A stretch of DNA of 64,000 bases from Sinorhizobium garamanticum (GCF_029892065.1 NZ_CP120374.1:868001-932000), one strand, 5' to 3'. Shown: positions 16,536-26,734, numbered from the stretch's first letter. Notes: generated from the letters alone by a model not told the origin. Numbers and translations are program-made.

Positions 16536-17357
16536 ATGAGCCACGAAAGACGGACCTTGGAATTCTATGTGCTGGCGGCCTTCTTTGCGCTGTTCGTGCT
16601 GTTCCTTTACGGACCGTTGTCAGCGGTCCTGATCCTCTCCTTCCAGGGGCCGGACGGCGGTCTCACTTTTCCGCTGAACGGGGTTTCGACGCGCTGGTTC
16701 TACAACCTCTTCGAAAAGCAGGCTGTTGGCGATTTCGGCGCCTCGTTTCGCCGGTCCTTCACGCTCGGGCTTATGGTCATGATCGTCAACGTCGTCGTGG
16801 CGCTCTTGGCGGGGCTCGCCTTCCGCCACCGCTTCCGCGGTTCGACGATGCTCTTCTACGTGACGGTCGCAAGCCTCGTCGTGCCCTCGATCATCATTTC
16901 GCTCGGCATCGGCGCCGTCTTCCAGCAGTTCGGGCTGAAGCCCGCCTGGTATTCTTCAGGCTTCGGCGCGCATCTCACCTGGACACTGCCCTTCGGCGTC
17001 CTCATCATGTTCGCGGTCTTCAACCGCTTCTCGCCCGCCTATGAGGAAGCCGCCCGCGACCTCGGCGCAACGCCATGGCAGACCTTCCGTCATGTCGTAC
17101 TGCCGATGATCGCGCCGAGCCTGATCGGCGTCGGTCTCTTCGGCTTTACCCTCTCCTATGACGAGTTCGCCCGCACGCTGATGACGTCCGGCAGCTACAA
17201 TACGCTGCCGCTCGAAATCTACGGCATGACAACCAACGTGACGACGCCGGTGCTCTACGCCCTCGGCACGGTCACGACACTCTTCTCCTTCACCATCATC
17301 CTCGTCGCGCTCGCCATCATCCTCGTGCTCAGGCGCCGGCAGGCAAAGATAAGCTGA
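16536..17357 (+). CDS. ABC transporter permease, PotC type
   Basis: 273 residues. Hydrophobic segments begin with LEFYVLAAFFALFVLFLYGP; the docking loop is YEEAARDLGATPWQTFRHVVLP. It pairs with the preceding permease to form the membrane channel and ends five bases before the racemase gene. SYDEFARTLMTSG after the docking loop matches the PotC subgroup. Confidence 0.92.
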   Translation: MSHERRTLEFYVLAAFFALFVLFLYGPLSAVLILSFQGPDGGLTFPLNGVSTRWFYNLFEKQAVGDFGASFRRSFTLGLMVMIVNVVVALLAGLAFRHRFRGSTMLFYVTVASLVVPSIIISLGIGAVFQQFGLKPAWYSSGFGAHLTWTLPFGVLIMFAVFNRFSPAYEEAARDLGATPWQTFRHVVLPMIAPSLIGVGLFGFTLSYDEFARTLMTSGSYNTLPLEIYGMTTNVTTPVLYALGTVTTLFSFTIILVALAIILVLRRRQAKIS

Positions 17358-17362
17358 CATCC

Positions 17363-18106
17363 ATGCGCATTCTGATCGTCAATCCGAACACCACCATCTC
17401 GATGACGGAAAAGGCTGCGCAAGCAGCGCGCGCCGTCGCCGGACATGGGACGGAAATCGTCGCGGCAACCTCCAAGAACGGTCCGGCCTCGATCGAGGGG
17501 CACTATGACGGCGCAATCGCCGTGCCAGGCCTGCTTCTCGAAATCCGCGCGGCACAGGTAGCCGGCGCCGACGCCGCCATCATCGCCTGTTTCGATGACA
17601 CCGGCCTCGAGGCCGCGCGCACCCTCGCCGAGATTCCCGTGCTGGGGCTTTGCGAATCCGCCGTGATAACGGCCGCGCTTCTGGCCCAACGCTTCACCGT
17701 CGTCACCACGCTGGAGCGCTCCCGCGTTCTCATCGAAAACCTCGTCGTGCGCTACGGCATGGGTGGCCGCGCAAAGGTTCGCGCCGCCGATATTCCGGTG
17801 CTCGACCTCGAGGACAACGCGTCCGGCGCACTCGTCAAGCTTAAGCGCCAGATCGAACTCGCGCTTGCCGAGGACGGAGCCGAGGCGATCGTTCTCGGCT
17901 GCGCCGGCATGGCCGATCTGGCGCGGACCCTGCAGCGCGAATACGGCGTGCCGGTCGTCGATGGCGTCTCGGCGGCGGTCAAGCAAGCGGAGGCGCTCGT
18001 CTCGCAGGGCCTTACGACCAGCAAGCGCGGCTCCTATGCCGCGCCGCTTGCAAAACCCTATACCGGATCGATGCAGGCCTTCGCGCCGGAATCAGCCGGC
18101 CCCTGA
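17363..18106 (+). CDS. hyuE: Hydantoin racemase / Asp-Glu racemase family
   Basis: 247 residues, the usual length. The N-terminus MRILIVNPNTTISMTEKA is the hallmark of the hydantoin racemase group. The two catalytic cysteines are Cys76 (IIACFDDTGL) and Cys180 (VLGCAGMADL). These enzymes interconvert D- and L-5-substituted hydantoins; allantoin racemase is a close relative and cannot be excluded. Last gene of the importer operon, so the imported compound is probably a hydantoin or allantoin-like ureide. No hydantoinase or carbamoylase is present in this window. Confidence 0.85.
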   Translation: MRILIVNPNTTISMTEKAAQAARAVAGHGTEIVAATSKNGPASIEGHYDGAIAVPGLLLEIRAAQVAGADAAIIACFDDTGLEAARTLAEIPVLGLCESAVITAALLAQRFTVVTTLERSRVLIENLVVRYGMGGRAKVRAADIPVLDLEDNASGALVKLKRQIELALAEDGAEAIVLGCAGMADLARTLQREYGVPVVDGVSAAVKQAEALVSQGLTTSKRGSYAAPLAKPYTGSMQAFAPESAGP

Positions 18107-18246
18107 GCCCCGCCCCGTCAATCGCTCCGGTTGCAGCGCCGCTCGAGTGGCATCTGCCGCCGCTTTGCCGCATGCGTGATTGACAAGCCGGCGGGAAGGT
18201 TGACAAAGTGACGCTCAATCGAGACGGGCAGCATTGGGGAGGACTT

Positions 18247-21200
18247 ATGTCTATGCGCGCGTTTGTCGGCCTTTCCACCCTTCTTTTTACGCTCGTCTCC
18301 CTCGGCTCGCCTGCCGCCGCGGCTGAAACGAACCGCACAGTCGAGATCACGCAGGACGGCGACTATTTCGGATTCGATCTCCGCACCGAGCAGAACGTCT
18401 CGCTTCAGCAGTGCGAGACCGCCTGCATCGCCGACCAGGCCTGCCGCGCTTTCACCTACAATCCAAAGGTGAAGTGGTGCTTCCTGAAAGCCGACTTCAA
18501 TCAGTTGAACACCTTCAAGGGGGCGATCGCCGGCAAGGTCGTCGAGACCGGCGGCGACGAGCCCGATATCGGCGCGCCGCCGCGCCTCTCTTTCATCTCA
18601 GACGATCTTTGGCAGCAGGCGCGTGACGTCAAGGCGAACCTTGCGCTCACGGAGGATCAGCAAGGTTTCGGCGTCAACGGCCTGATCGAAGCAGCGCGGA
18701 GCGAGTTGACAGCGGGCAACATCGAGAACGCCCTGAAGGGCTTTCGCGGGGCGCTGGCGATTACGCCGGACGACGGCGAATTGTGGCTGGAGACGGCGCG
18801 TGCAGCCAACCGGATCACCGGCAACACTGAGATCGCCGGCCAGGCAGCGCTTGCCGCCCTCAACGGCTATCAACTGACCCGCACGACCCAGAGCCGGGCA
18901 GACGCGCTCGCAGTTCTCGCCAAATCGCTCGAAAACACGGAGAACTATCGCGCCGCGCTCAACGCCTACAAGGCGAGCCTCGAACTCGTGCAGGCGAAGA
19001 CGGTCGAAACGGCCTATCTCGACCTCAGGGCGCGGCAGGGTTTCCGCGTCACTGAACACACGATCGACGCCGACAGCGCCAGCCCGCGCGCCTGCGTCCA
19101 GTTCTCCGAGCAGCTTGTCAAGAATGGAGCGGACTATGCCTCATTCGTCACTCTCGACGGCAAGGCCCCCAAGGCGGTCGAGGCCAAGGGCAACGAGATC
19201 TGCGTCGAGGGCCTGTCCCATGGGCAGCGCTACAAGCTTGTGCTGAGACAGGGCCTGCCCTCCTCCGTCGACGAAGTCATCGAAACGCCCGTCAGCCTCG
19301 ATATCTATGTGAAGGATCGCTCGCCGATGGTGCGCTTCACCGGCGACAGCTTCGTGCTGCCGTCGACCGCACGGCGCGGTATTCCGATCGTCTCGGTCAA
19401 CACCGAGAGCGCCAACCTCAAGCTCTATCGCATCGGTGATCGCGGCATCTCTTCGCTGCTGACGAGCTCGCAGTTCCTGACGCAGATCGACGGCTACAGC
19501 GAAGAGCGCATCAAGGACGAGAGCGGCGAACTGGTCTGGCAGGGCAGCATCGACATCGCCACCGAACTCAACAAGGAAGTGGTGACCAGCTTCCCGGTGG
19601 ATGAAGCGTTGCCTCAACGCAAGCCCGGCGTCTACGTGCTGACGGCAGTCTCGGCGACCGGCCTCAGTCAGGATTGGGACGCCCGCGCCACCCAGTGGTT
19701 CGTGGTCTCCGACATCGGCATCTCGACCTACGCCGGCACGGATGGGCTCACTGTCTTTGCCCGTTCGCTCGCCACCGCCAAGCCGCTCGACGGCGTCGAA
19801 CTGCAACTCATTGCGAAGAACAATGAAGTGCTGGGCACCGCAACGAGCGATGCGGAGGGCAAAGCGACATTTGCCGCCGGCCTGATGCGCGGCACGGCGA
19901 GCATGACGCCCGCCGTCATCACCGCGAAGAAGAGCGAGGCGGATTACGTCTTCCTCGACATGACTCGCGCCGGCTTCGATCTTTCCGACCGCGGTGTCAC
20001 CGGCCGTGCGGCGCCCGGCGCGATCGACCTTTTCGCCTGGACCGAACGCGGCATCTATCGCGTCGGCGAGACGGTGCATGCGGCAGCGCTTGCCCGCGAC
20101 GTGAACGGCGCGGCGATCGAGAACTTGCCGCTCACCTTCGTGTTCCTGCGCCCGGATGGCGTCGAGGACCGGCGTATGGTCAGCAATGGCGGCAAGCTCG
20201 GCGGCCACACGCTCGACCTGCCGATTCCGGAAAACGCAATGCGCGGCACCTGGACCATGCAGATCTTCGCCGATCCGAAAGGGGCCGCGATCGGCGAAAA
20301 GCAATTCCTCGTCGACGACTTCGTACCGGACCGCACCGAGTTCGATCTGACGAGCGAGGCAAAGGAGATCACTATTGGCACGCCGGTGCAGGTCGCGGTC
20401 GATGGCCGCTTTCTCTATGGCGCACCCGCGGCCGGGCTGACGCTCGATGGCGAAGTCTCGATCAAGCCGACGCGCGAGAGCGCCGCCTTCAAGGGGTACT
20501 TCTTCGGCCTTGCCGACGAGGAGGCGAGCGAAGACACGCGCCTGCCGCTCGAGGCGTTGGAGCCGCTGGACGAGAACGGCAAATCCGTTTTTGACGTCGA
20601 TCTGACCGAGGTTCCCTCGACGACACAATTGCTCAATGCCAATGTCACCGTGCGCATGCGGGAAGCCGGTGGCCGCGCCGTGGAGCGTTCGCTGACACTG
20701 CCGGTCAAGCCGGAAGGGCCGATGGTCGGCATCAAGCCGGAATTTTCGGGCGACCTTGCCGAAAACTCGGTCGGGCGGTTCCACGTGATTGCGGTCGGGG
20801 AGGACGGCGCGAAAATACCGATGCCGGGCCTTCTCTGGAAGCTGATCAGCGTCGAACGCAATTACCAATGGTATCGGGACGGGAGTGCCTGGAAATACGA
20901 GCCGGTCATCTCCACGAAACAGGTGGCGAACGGCACCGTCGACGTGACCGCAGACGGTGCCGAGATCGCCGTGCCCGTCGGCTGGGGTCGCTACCGCCTC
21001 GAGATCGAGACGGCTGCGATCGACGGTCCTGCCTCCAGCGTCGAGTTCGAAGCCGGCTGGTATGTCGAAGCAAGCTCGACCGAAACGCCGGACGGGCTCG
21101 AGATCGCGCTCGACAAGGAGAACTACGCGATCGGCGAGACTGCGAGACTCAAGGTCTCACCGCGCTTTGCTGGCGAATTGCTAATCACGGTCGGCACGGA

Positions 21201-23706
21201 AAGCCTGATCACGACGAAGACGGCGACGATTGCCGAGACGGGCGGCGAGGTGGAATTGCCCGTGACCGCCGAGTGGGGTGCCGGCGCTTATATTACCGCG
21301 ACGCTTTATCGGCCTGGTGATGCCCAGGAAAGCCGCATGCCGATGCGAGCCATCGGCGTCAAGTGGCTCGCCGTCGATCCGGCGGAGCGCAAGCTAGCGG
21401 TCGCGCTCGATGCGCCGGAGACGGCGCAACCGCGCCGGCCCCTTGATATCAACCTCAAGGTGCGAGGGGCAGGCGCGAACGAGGACGCTTACGTCACAAT
21501 CGCCGCCGTCGATGTCGGCATTTTGAACCTCACGCGCTATGAAGCACCCGATCCGGACGGCTGGTACTTCGGCCAAAGGCAGCTCGGCCTCGAAATCCGC
21601 GACCTCTACGGACGCTTGATCGACGGCTCGCTCGGCGCCACCGGCCGGTTGCGCACCGGCGGCGACGGCGGGCAAATGCCGCTGCAGGGCAGCCCGCCGA
21701 CCGAAAAGCTGGTTGCCTTCTTCTCAGGACCGGTGAAGCTCGATGCCGACGGAGAGGCGAAGGTCAGCTTCGATATCCCGCAGTTCAACGGCACGGCGCG
21801 AGTCATGGCCGTTACCTGGACGAAATCCGGCGTCGGCCATGCGGCCAAGGACGTCGTGATCCGCGATCCGGTCGTGGTGACCGCAAGCCTGCCGAAGTTC
21901 CTGGCTCCCGGAGACCGCACCGAACTGAGACTCGACATCGCCAACACTGATGCACCTGCCGGCGACTACCAATTGCAGGTGACGACCAACGGCCCCGTAA
22001 CGGTGGAGCAGACCGGCGCCGAAACCGTGCATCTTGACGCCGGCGCCAAGACCGCCGTGACGCTGCCGCTGACGGGCCAATATCCCGGAAACGGGGTCGT
22101 CACCGTGGCACTTTCCAACGCCTCCGGCCTGTCGATCGAGCAGGCGCTGGACGTTCCGGTCCGCCCGGCCGCCTTGCCGGTCACCCAGCGGCAGGTGGTC
22201 AACATCGCCGCCGGCAGCAGCCTGACGGTGGATGATCAGTTGCTTGCCGACAGTTTGCTGCAGGGTGCGTCCGTCAGCCTCAACGTCACGCGCTCGGCCG
22301 CCTTCGATATTCCGGCACTCTTGATGACGCTCGACCGCTATCCCTATGGCTGCGCGGAACAGACGACGAGCCGTGCCCTACCTCTGCTCTATCTTAGCGA
22401 ACTCGCGAAACAGTCCGGCCTTGCCGACGATGGCGAGGTGACGAAGCGCGTGCAGGAAGCGATCTACAGCGTGCTCGCCTACCAATCCTCCTCCGGCAGC
22501 TTCGGCCTCTGGAGCCCCGGTTCAGGCGATCTCTGGCTCGACGCCTATGTGAGCGATTTCCTGACGCGGGCGCGCGAGCAGAAATATGACGTGCCCGAAC
22601 AGGCGATGGTGCAGGCGCTCGAGAATCTCCAGAATGCGCTGAGCTACGAAACCAACGTCAAGGACCGCGGCAACGAGATCGCCTATGCGCTCTATGTGCT
22701 CGCCCGCAATCGCAAGGCCGCGATCAGCGACCTTCGCTATTACGCCGACACGATGCTCGACGATTTCCCGACGCCGCTCGCCAAGGCGCATATCGCCGCG
22801 GCACTGGCGCTCTACGGCGATGCGGCGCGCTCGCAGGATATCTTCGCGGCATCCTTGAACATGTCGACCGGTTCCGGTCTCGTCAAAGTCAGCCTTGCCC
22901 GGTCCGACTATGGCTCGTCGCTGCGCGACGACGCCGCTGTGGTGGCACTCGCGGCCGAAAGCCGCCCCGTCCCGCCGATCATTCCGGAGCTTTCCAAAAT
23001 CGTCGCGCGGGAGTGGCAGCAGGCGCAATATACGAGCACGCAGGAACAGACCTGGATGCTGCTCGCGGCACGCGCGATCCAGGGCGGCGACGAGGATATG
23101 AAACTCGACATCAACGGCGCGGCGCGCACCGGGAGCTACGCCGCTCGCATCACCGGGGATGCCCTCATCGAGCACCCGGTCGTCATTCGCAACAACGGTG
23201 CCGACGCGGTCTCCGCCGTGGTGACGACCGTTGCCGCCCCGGCTCAGCCGTTGTCGGCCGGCGGTGATGGCTTCACGATCGAGCGCACCTACTACACGCT
23301 CGACGGCGCCGAGGCCAATGTCAGCGAAGCGCGGCAGAACGAGCGTTATGTCGTCGTGCTCAAGGTCACCGAAAGCAACGACTGGCCGTCGCGCGTGCTG
23401 ATCAACGATCTGTTGCCGGCCGGTTTCGAGATCGACAATCCGAGCCTTGTCGACAGCGCGCAGCTCACGAACTTCGAATGGATCGGCGAGGTGGAGGCCG
23501 CCCATACCGAGTTCCGCAGCGACCGCTTTGTGGCGGCCTTCGATCGGTTGACCGGCGACAACCGGGAGATCACGCTTGCCTATGTGGTGCGCGCGGTAAC
23601 GCCCGGCACCTATGACCATCCGGCCGCAAGCGTCGAGGACATGTACCGGCCGCAGTTCTCGGCGCGCACCGCGACCGGGCGCATGGAGGTGCTGGCAGCC
23701 CAGTAA
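18247..23706 (+). CDS. Bacterial alpha-2-macroglobulin with N-terminal PAN/Apple domain
   Basis: 1819 residues. A Sec signal peptide (MSMRAFVGLSTLLFTLVS, AAAAET) has no lipobox Cys, so the protein is probably soluble in the periplasm, unlike E. coli YfhM. A PAN/Apple-like domain follows (about 30-100; five Cys), then a TPR-like stretch (about 130-260) and the macroglobulin domains. The thioester motif CAEQ is intact at Cys1369 (YPYGCAEQTTS). Such proteins covalently trap attacking proteases. The start is the ATG after GGGGAGG. It is followed 8 bases later by pbpC, the conserved partner for cell-wall repair. Confidence 0.93.
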   Translation: MSMRAFVGLSTLLFTLVSLGSPAAAAETNRTVEITQDGDYFGFDLRTEQNVSLQQCETACIADQACRAFTYNPKVKWCFLKADFNQLNTFKGAIAGKVVETGGDEPDIGAPPRLSFISDDLWQQARDVKANLALTEDQQGFGVNGLIEAARSELTAGNIENALKGFRGALAITPDDGELWLETARAANRITGNTEIAGQAALAALNGYQLTRTTQSRADALAVLAKSLENTENYRAALNAYKASLELVQAKTVETAYLDLRARQGFRVTEHTIDADSASPRACVQFSEQLVKNGADYASFVTLDGKAPKAVEAKGNEICVEGLSHGQRYKLVLRQGLPSSVDEVIETPVSLDIYVKDRSPMVRFTGDSFVLPSTARRGIPIVSVNTESANLKLYRIGDRGISSLLTSSQFLTQIDGYSEERIKDESGELVWQGSIDIATELNKEVVTSFPVDEALPQRKPGVYVLTAVSATGLSQDWDARATQWFVVSDIGISTYAGTDGLTVFARSLATAKPLDGVELQLIAKNNEVLGTATSDAEGKATFAAGLMRGTASMTPAVITAKKSEADYVFLDMTRAGFDLSDRGVTGRAAPGAIDLFAWTERGIYRVGETVHAAALARDVNGAAIENLPLTFVFLRPDGVEDRRMVSNGGKLGGHTLDLPIPENAMRGTWTMQIFADPKGAAIGEKQFLVDDFVPDRTEFDLTSEAKEITIGTPVQVAVDGRFLYGAPAAGLTLDGEVSIKPTRESAAFKGYFFGLADEEASEDTRLPLEALEPLDENGKSVFDVDLTEVPSTTQLLNANVTVRMREAGGRAVERSLTLPVKPEGPMVGIKPEFSGDLAENSVGRFHVIAVGEDGAKIPMPGLLWKLISVERNYQWYRDGSAWKYEPVISTKQVANGTVDVTADGAEIAVPVGWGRYRLEIETAAIDGPASSVEFEAGWYVEASSTETPDGLEIALDKENYAIGETARLKVSPRFAGELLITVGTESLITTKTATIAETGGEVELPVTAEWGAGAYITATLYRPGDAQESRMPMRAIGVKWLAVDPAERKLAVALDAPETAQPRRPLDINLKVRGAGANEDAYVTIAAVDVGILNLTRYEAPDPDGWYFGQRQLGLEIRDLYGRLIDGSLGATGRLRTGGDGGQMPLQGSPPTEKLVAFFSGPVKLDADGEAKVSFDIPQFNGTARVMAVTWTKSGVGHAAKDVVIRDPVVVTASLPKFLAPGDRTELRLDIANTDAPAGDYQLQVTTNGPVTVEQTGAETVHLDAGAKTAVTLPLTGQYPGNGVVTVALSNASGLSIEQALDVPVRPAALPVTQRQVVNIAAGSSLTVDDQLLADSLLQGASVSLNVTRSAAFDIPALLMTLDRYPYGCAEQTTSRALPLLYLSELAKQSGLADDGEVTKRVQEAIYSVLAYQSSSGSFGLWSPGSGDLWLDAYVSDFLTRAREQKYDVPEQAMVQALENLQNALSYETNVKDRGNEIAYALYVLARNRKAAISDLRYYADTMLDDFPTPLAKAHIAAALALYGDAARSQDIFAASLNMSTGSGLVKVSLARSDYGSSLRDDAAVVALAAESRPVPPIIPELSKIVAREWQQAQYTSTQEQTWMLLAARAIQGGDEDMKLDINGAARTGSYAARITGDALIEHPVVIRNNGADAVSAVVTTVAAPAQPLSAGGDGFTIERTYYTLDGAEANVSEARQNERYVVVLKVTESNDWPSRVLINDLLPAGFEIDNPSLVDSAQLTNFEWIGEVEAAHTEFRSDRFVAAFDRLTGDNREITLAYVVRAVTPGTYDHPAASVEDMYRPQFSARTATGRMEVLAAQ

Positions 23707-23714
23707 GACGCGCG

Positions 23715-26156
23715 ATGTCCCTCCTGCAAAGGCTCTTGATCGGCTTGGGGATGAACGGCAAGGGCGTTGCCCTGGCGTCACCCCACTCTGCCCTGCCGGG
23801 CATCTCCCCCACAAGGGGGGAGATTGGGGAGGCACCGACGTGCGCCACCTCCACATCGCACGGGAAGGTTCATGAAGCGCACGCCGAAGCGAATGTCCTC
23901 GATGCGAGGGCCCTGACGGACGACACCGTCCTTTGCGGCGGTGAGGCTGAGTTTGTCGAGGATGGGAAGCGGGAAGCCCGCGCCTTGCCGATCTCCCCCC
24001 TTGTGGGGGAGATGCCCGGCAGGGCAGAGGGGGGTGCGGCCGGCACGGTCAAACCCGATTGTTTTCGACATCCCCGCCGCCTTGGCGCGATTTTGATCGC
24101 GCTGCCGATCGTCCTGGTCCTGACCGTGCTTGCTGCCCTCGCCCTCCAATGGGCCGACAAGGCCTTTCCGCCGCCGCTCGACGAGGCCGGCACAGTCTCA
24201 GCCGAGGTGCTGGACAAGGACGGGCGTCTGCTGCGCGCCTTCGCGACCAAGGATGGTCTGTGGCGGCTGAAGACCACCGTCGTCGACGTCGACCCGCGCT
24301 TTCTCAAGATGCTGATCGCCTATGAGGACCAACGCTTTAGAGAGCACCACGGAGTCGACCCGTTGGCACTCGGCCGTGCGGCACTGCAGTTCGTCACAAA
24401 CGGCCGCATCGTTTCCGGCGCATCGACGCTCTCGATGCAGGTGGCAAGACTGATCGAACCACGCCGGGAGCGGACGCTGCCAGCGAAACTCCTGCAGCTT
24501 CTCCGCGCCATCCAGATCGAGCGTCGCCTCAGCAAGGACCAAATCCTTGATCTCTACCTCACCCATGCGCCCTATGGCGGCAATCTCGAAGGCGTGCGCG
24601 CCGCAAGCCTCGCCTGGTTCGGCAAGGAACCGCGCCGTCTCTCGGTCGCCGAGGCGGCGCTTCTCGTCGCGCTGCCACAATTGCCGGAAAAGCGTCGTCC
24701 CGACCGCAATCTCGCCGCCGCCGAAGCCGCCCGCAAGCGGGTCCTCGGCCGTGCAGCGGTCTCCCAAGTGATCGGCGAAGGCGAAGCGGAACGGGCGGCG
24801 TTGGCTGCCATACCAACGCGGCGCCTTCAGCTTCCGGCCCATGCGGCGCATCTCGCCGAAGTGGCGCTGCGCAAGGAGCCAAAAACCCTCCAGCACCATA
24901 CGACCCTGCGTCGCGACATTCAGCGCGGGCTCGAAGCCGTTGCGCGCGAGGGGGCGGCGAAGCTCGGGCCAAGGGTCTCCGTCGCCATGGTGATGGCCGA
25001 CGTCCGGAGCGGCGAGATCGTCGCCGAAGTCGGTTCGGCCGATTACTTCGACCCGAGCCGCGCCGGCTGGATCGACATGACGCGGGTCACGCGATCGCCA
25101 GGTTCGACGCTAAAGCCGTTCATCTACGGGCTTGCCTTCGAGGAAGGGCTGGTCGCCCAGGAAACCATTATCGAGGATCGGCCGGCAGATTTTTTCGGCT
25201 ATCGCCCGCGCAACTTCGACATGAGTTATCAGGGCGACGTCAGCATCCGGCAGGCGCTGCAGCTCTCCCTCAATGTCCCGGCGATCCGTCTGCTCGATGC
25301 TGTCGGTCCCGCCCGGCTGATGGTGCGCTTCCGCCGCGCCGAGGTGCGGCTTGCGCTGCCGCCCAATGAGGCACCGGGGCTCGCGATCGGCCTCGGCGGC
25401 GTCGGCATCACCCTGCGTGACCTCGTTCAGCTTTACGCGGGCCTGGCCAATCGCGGCTGGCCGGTGCGGCTCGGCGACGGCATCGAGGGCAAGGCGGGCT
25501 TGATCGACGGTGAACCCCTGCTCTCGACGGTTGCTGCCTGGCATGTCGCCGATATCCTCTCCGACGTCTTGCCGCCCGCCGGCAGCAGGCAGCGCGGCAT
25601 CGCCTACAAGACAGGTACCAGCTATGGCTATCGCGATGCCTGGTCCGTTGGCTTCGACGGCCGCTACGTGCTCGGCGTGTGGGTTGGTCGGCCGGACAAC
25701 GGCGCGGTACCTGGACTGACCGGTTACGGCGCCGCCGCACCAATCCTGTTCGAAGGCTTCGCCAAATCGGGGATCGCCATCACGCCGCTGCCGGATGCCC
25801 CGGCCGGCGCCGTTCGAATTGCCCAGGCCGACCTGCCGATCAGCCAGCGGCGGTTTTCGATGACCGCGAGCGGCCTGCTTTCGGCATCGGCACGCGAGCC
25901 GGCCCCGCAGATCGTCTTTCCGCCGGAAGGCGCGCGCGTGGAACTTGGCACGCATAGCGGTGAAACGATGATGCCGCTCACCCTCAAGCTGCAGGGTGGC
26001 CGCGCCCCCTTCCGTTGGCTCGCCAATGGCCGGCCGCTGCCCGATGTCACCCGCCGCCGCACCAGCCAGTGGCTCCCCGACGGCGGCGGCTATTCCACTC
26101 TCACGGTCATTGATGCCATGGGGCGGGCGGCCAGCGTTCGCGTTTTTGTAGAATAA
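23715..26156 (+). CDS. pbpC: Penicillin-binding protein 1C
   Basis: 813 residues as drawn. The membrane anchor is about residues 123-145 (LGAILIALPIVLVLTVLAAL). The GT51 glycosyltransferase has catalytic Glu204 (AYEDQRFREHHGVDP). The transpeptidase has Ser464 (SPGSTLKP), SLN in QLSLNVPA, and KTG in YKTGTSYGYRDAW. A BiPBP C-terminal domain (about 715-813) follows. The first 105 or so residues are translated from two inverted intergenic repeat copies and are unlikely to be ancestral. The ATG at 24012 (after GGGGGAG) is another possible start. It probably repairs peptidoglycan alongside the macroglobulin. Confidence 0.9.
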   Translation: MSLLQRLLIGLGMNGKGVALASPHSALPGISPTRGEIGEAPTCATSTSHGKVHEAHAEANVLDARALTDDTVLCGGEAEFVEDGKREARALPISPLVGEMPGRAEGGAAGTVKPDCFRHPRRLGAILIALPIVLVLTVLAALALQWADKAFPPPLDEAGTVSAEVLDKDGRLLRAFATKDGLWRLKTTVVDVDPRFLKMLIAYEDQRFREHHGVDPLALGRAALQFVTNGRIVSGASTLSMQVARLIEPRRERTLPAKLLQLLRAIQIERRLSKDQILDLYLTHAPYGGNLEGVRAASLAWFGKEPRRLSVAEAALLVALPQLPEKRRPDRNLAAAEAARKRVLGRAAVSQVIGEGEAERAALAAIPTRRLQLPAHAAHLAEVALRKEPKTLQHHTTLRRDIQRGLEAVAREGAAKLGPRVSVAMVMADVRSGEIVAEVGSADYFDPSRAGWIDMTRVTRSPGSTLKPFIYGLAFEEGLVAQETIIEDRPADFFGYRPRNFDMSYQGDVSIRQALQLSLNVPAIRLLDAVGPARLMVRFRRAEVRLALPPNEAPGLAIGLGGVGITLRDLVQLYAGLANRGWPVRLGDGIEGKAGLIDGEPLLSTVAAWHVADILSDVLPPAGSRQRGIAYKTGTSYGYRDAWSVGFDGRYVLGVWVGRPDNGAVPGLTGYGAAAPILFEGFAKSGIAITPLPDAPAGAVRIAQADLPISQRRFSMTASGLLSASAREPAPQIVFPPEGARVELGTHSGETMMPLTLKLQGGRAPFRWLANGRPLPDVTRRRTSQWLPDGGGYSTLTVIDAMGRAASVRVFVE
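23781..24035. repeat. Composite repeat: inverted copies around a 160-base centre, read through by pbpC
   Basis: The left arm (23781-23829, CATCTCCCCCACAAGGGGG in its core) and right arm (23990-24035, CTTGTGGGGGAGATGCCCGG) are inverted versions of one sequence. The centre has no gene. It translates in the pbpC frame as ALPGISPTRGEIG and SPLVGEMPGRAEGG, peptides I recognise as typical products of repeats in rhizobial genomes. Confidence 0.7.
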
Positions 26157-26228
26157 TGCCGCCTCCGGATCACTGAACGGCATCAAGCACGGTAGTTTTC
26201 GGACGCGGTGGACGGCAACTACCCTTCC

Positions 26229-26534
26229 TCACGCGCGCCGGGTTTCTTTGCCTGCACCCGCCTGCTGATGCGATTGATGGCCGGTCGCCACAATCGGCAT
26301 TCCCGCTTCAAGGCAGGCCGCGACGAAAGCCTCTCGGGCGATCGCGGCCGGCGTCATCCGATTGAGCGCGCCGCGGCAGGTGCGTACCGCACGTTCGTAA
26401 CGCTGGCCCTTGCGTAGCGGCCATTCGTTTTCGAGAAAATCCAGGGCTTCGTATACGGAATTGAAGGTGTGCTTGATGCCACTTGAAAGGCGTACGGTAA
26501 GGGGAGTTGTCCACGGAATCTCATTGAGAAGCAT
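26229..26534 (-). CDS. DUF982 domain protein
   Basis: 101 residues. The pattern W-x3-L-x-V-x5-G, then SVYEALDFLENEWPLRKGQRYERAVRTCRGAL, then AIAREAFVAACLEAGMP, is that of DUF982, a small family abundant in rhizobia with no known function. The start was set at MLLNEIPW because AAAGGAGG lies 6 bases before it; the upstream in-frame ATG falls before that site. Divergent from the heat-shock genes. Confidence 0.85.
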   Translation of the reverse strand: MLLNEIPWTTPLTVRLSSGIKHTFNSVYEALDFLENEWPLRKGQRYERAVRTCRGALNRMTPAAIAREAFVAACLEAGMPIVATGHQSHQQAGAGKETRRA

Positions 26535-26698
26535 TTCTTCCTCCTTTCGCATGCCCCAATGGATCTATCCGGAGAGATATTGGCGCCGATTTCGGAAAAT
26601 CAAGGCGAGTGCGCGTCGAAATTTTTCACGATATTACAAAGACTTGCATCCATGCCTTTCCTTGCCGCGCGATCACCCGGCTGCGGCTCGCACAACCC

Positions 26699-26726
26699 CT
26701 TGAAACCGCTGCGGAAGTCACTAAAT
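26699..26726 (+). promoter_or_regulatory. Candidate RpoH heat-shock promoter
   Basis: CTTGAA (26699-26704), preceded by CC, a 16-base spacer, then CTAAAT (26721-26726), close to the rhizobial RpoH pattern CTTGAA-N16/17-CCANAT. It lies just upstream of the ROSE-like leader of the first Hsp20 gene. Confidence 0.45.
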
Positions 26727-26734
26727 CGCAATTG

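Noticed and set aside
19141..20868. 575-codon minus-strand open frame inside the macroglobulin gene
   Set aside because: No domain; the macroglobulin sequence is continuous and has its thioester motif.
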